Below, piece after piece: positions 5,893 to 6,689 of a stretch of DNA of 6,689 bases; the first letter of the stretch is position 1; each line of letters starts with the position of its first letter. The position numbers and the translations under genes were made by a program. The notes beneath the pieces were generated by a model that did no database searches, was not told where the DNA came from, and saw only the letters and a list, made by a program, of their open reading frames with translations. The stretch lies in NCBI GenBank assembly GCA_003133265.1, contig PKWQ01000279.1, forward strand, positions 1 to 6,689, read 5' to 3'. Source of the stretch: Acetobacteraceae bacterium (GTDB lineage Bacteria; Pseudomonadota; Alphaproteobacteria; Acetobacterales; Acetobacteraceae).

Positions 5893-6689
5893 CCAACGTA
5901 CCAAACCCCGCTACCAGCCCCGCCTCATCGGTAAGACAGCGCAGATCGAGGGTCAAACCACCATCCTCGATCCGCCCGATCACCGGGCGCGACAGCCCGC
6001 GCAACGCTGCCGCAAGCCGCAGCAGCGCCCTGCCCCCCGCCTGCGCGCGGATGACGAGCCCGGCGCTGGGGATCGTATCGAGCGGCAGGGCGCCCGACCC
6101 GATCTGGCTGGCGCAGGCGCACATCGCCACCGTGAACCCGTCACCGAGGGCCGCCGATAGCGTGGGCAGAACGCGCTGTGCCTGCGCCTCGATCTCCGCC
6201 AGCGGACGGCTGAGCAGCCGCAATGTCGGCAAACTGGCGGCCAGGCGATCGGGGTCGCGATAGAGTTTCAGCGTGGCTTCGATGGCCGCGAGCCTGATTT
6301 TGTCGACCCGCAGCGCCCGCTTCATCGGGTTGCGATTGATCGCGGCGATTAGCGCGCGGGAGCCGACGATGAAGCCCGCCTGCGGTCCGCCCAGTAGTTT
6401 GTCGCCGGAGAACGTCACCACATCGGCCCCCTCGGCGACCGCCTCGCCCACGGTCGGCTCGCGCTGCAGCCCGTACCGGGACAAATCCACCAACGTCCCA
6501 GACCCCAAATCGTTCATCAGCGGCACGTCAGCCGCATGTGCGATGCCGGCGAGCTCGGCCGCACCAACCTCGGCGGTAAAACCCTGGATCCGATAATTCG
6601 ATGTGTGCACCTTGAGAATCACGCCGGTCCGCGCGCCGATTGCGTTGCGGTAGTCGCGCGCATGGGTGCGGTTGGTCGTGCCGATTTCA
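5873..6689 (-). CDS. selA: L-seryl-tRNA(Sec) selenium transferase, C-terminal part (5' end outside window)
   Basis: PLP-dependent enzyme that converts Ser-tRNA-Sec to Sec-tRNA-Sec using selenophosphate; the E. coli enzyme is a cytosolic homodecamer. The visible 271 residues begin EIGTTNRTHARDYRNAIG and continue VHTSNYRIQGFT. The PLP-lysine motif FSGDKLLGGPQAG follows, its Lys codon at 6400-6398 corresponding to E. coli Lys295. Further matches are KRALRVDKIRLAAIEATL, SQIGSGALPLDTIPSAG and PVIGRIEDGGLTLDLRCL. About 200 N-terminal residues, with the tRNA-binding N-terminal domain, lie beyond the right edge. An in-frame GTG at 6622 is only an internal codon; the homology continues upstream of it. 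The gene heads the overlapping chain selA, repeat protein, selB. Any promoter or leader control is outside the window. Confidence 0.97.
   Translation of the reverse strand, partial: EIGTTNRTHARDYRNAIGARTGVILKVHTSNYRIQGFTAEVGAAELAGIAHAADVPLMNDLGSGTLVDLSRYGLQREPTVGEAVAEGADVVTFSGDKLLGGPQAGFIVGSRALIAAINRNPMKRALRVDKIRLAAIEATLKLYRDPDRLAASLPTLRLLSRPLAEIEAQAQRVLPTLSAALGDGFTVAMCACASQIGSGALPLDTIPSAGLVIRAQAGGRALLRLAAALRGLSRPVIGRIEDGGLTLDLRCLTDEAGLVAGFGTLDVRALV

Noticed and set aside
1..6689. CRISPR arrays, insertion sequences or attachment-site repeats
   Set aside because: No spaced identical repeats, transposase-like frames or terminal inverted repeats were seen. A tRNA gene is present, but no flanking duplication of its 3' end or integrase gene is visible.

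Overview
The window is one end of a selenocysteine (Sec) locus from a high-GC bacterium, most likely a proteobacterium. The Tat-targeted FdnG-type formate dehydrogenase and the E. coli-like SelA/SelB/SelD/tRNA-Sec support this. Alphaproteobacteria is a guess from GC content and protein style; no taxonomic marker is present.

Left part, minus strand (1-1903): the N-terminal ~634 residues of a selenoprotein formate dehydrogenase major subunit. An in-frame UGA (1310-1312) is the Sec codon, followed by a bacterial SECIS hairpin. Divergent from it across a short AT-richer spacer (about 1904-2032) is selD on the plus strand (2033-3079), encoding selenophosphate synthetase.

Right part, minus strand (3066-6689): a tightly packed chain read right to left. 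It holds selA (5' end outside the window), a small Sel1/TPR-repeat protein, selB, the tRNA-Sec gene selC, and an unrecognised 126-residue protein. Each protein-gene junction overlaps: selA and the repeat gene by 20 bp, the repeat gene and selB by an ATGA, selB and the last ORF by another ATGA. The last ORF ends 14 bp inside the 3' end of selD.

The most unusual point is that selC lies wholly inside the selB reading frame, on the same strand. selB has no in-frame stop before the tRNA; its frame crosses the whole tRNA (93 nt, exactly 31 codons, in codon register at both ends) and stops at a UGA that overlaps the ATG of the unknown ORF. If both RNAs come from one transcript, tRNA maturation would remove the stop codon from the selB mRNA and cut off the downstream ORF.

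Together the genes form a Sec pathway plus its user. SelD makes selenophosphate, SelA converts Ser-tRNA-Sec to Sec-tRNA-Sec, SelB delivers it to the UGA-SECIS site, and formate dehydrogenase is the product. The repeat protein and the 126-residue protein are candidate accessory factors of unknown role.
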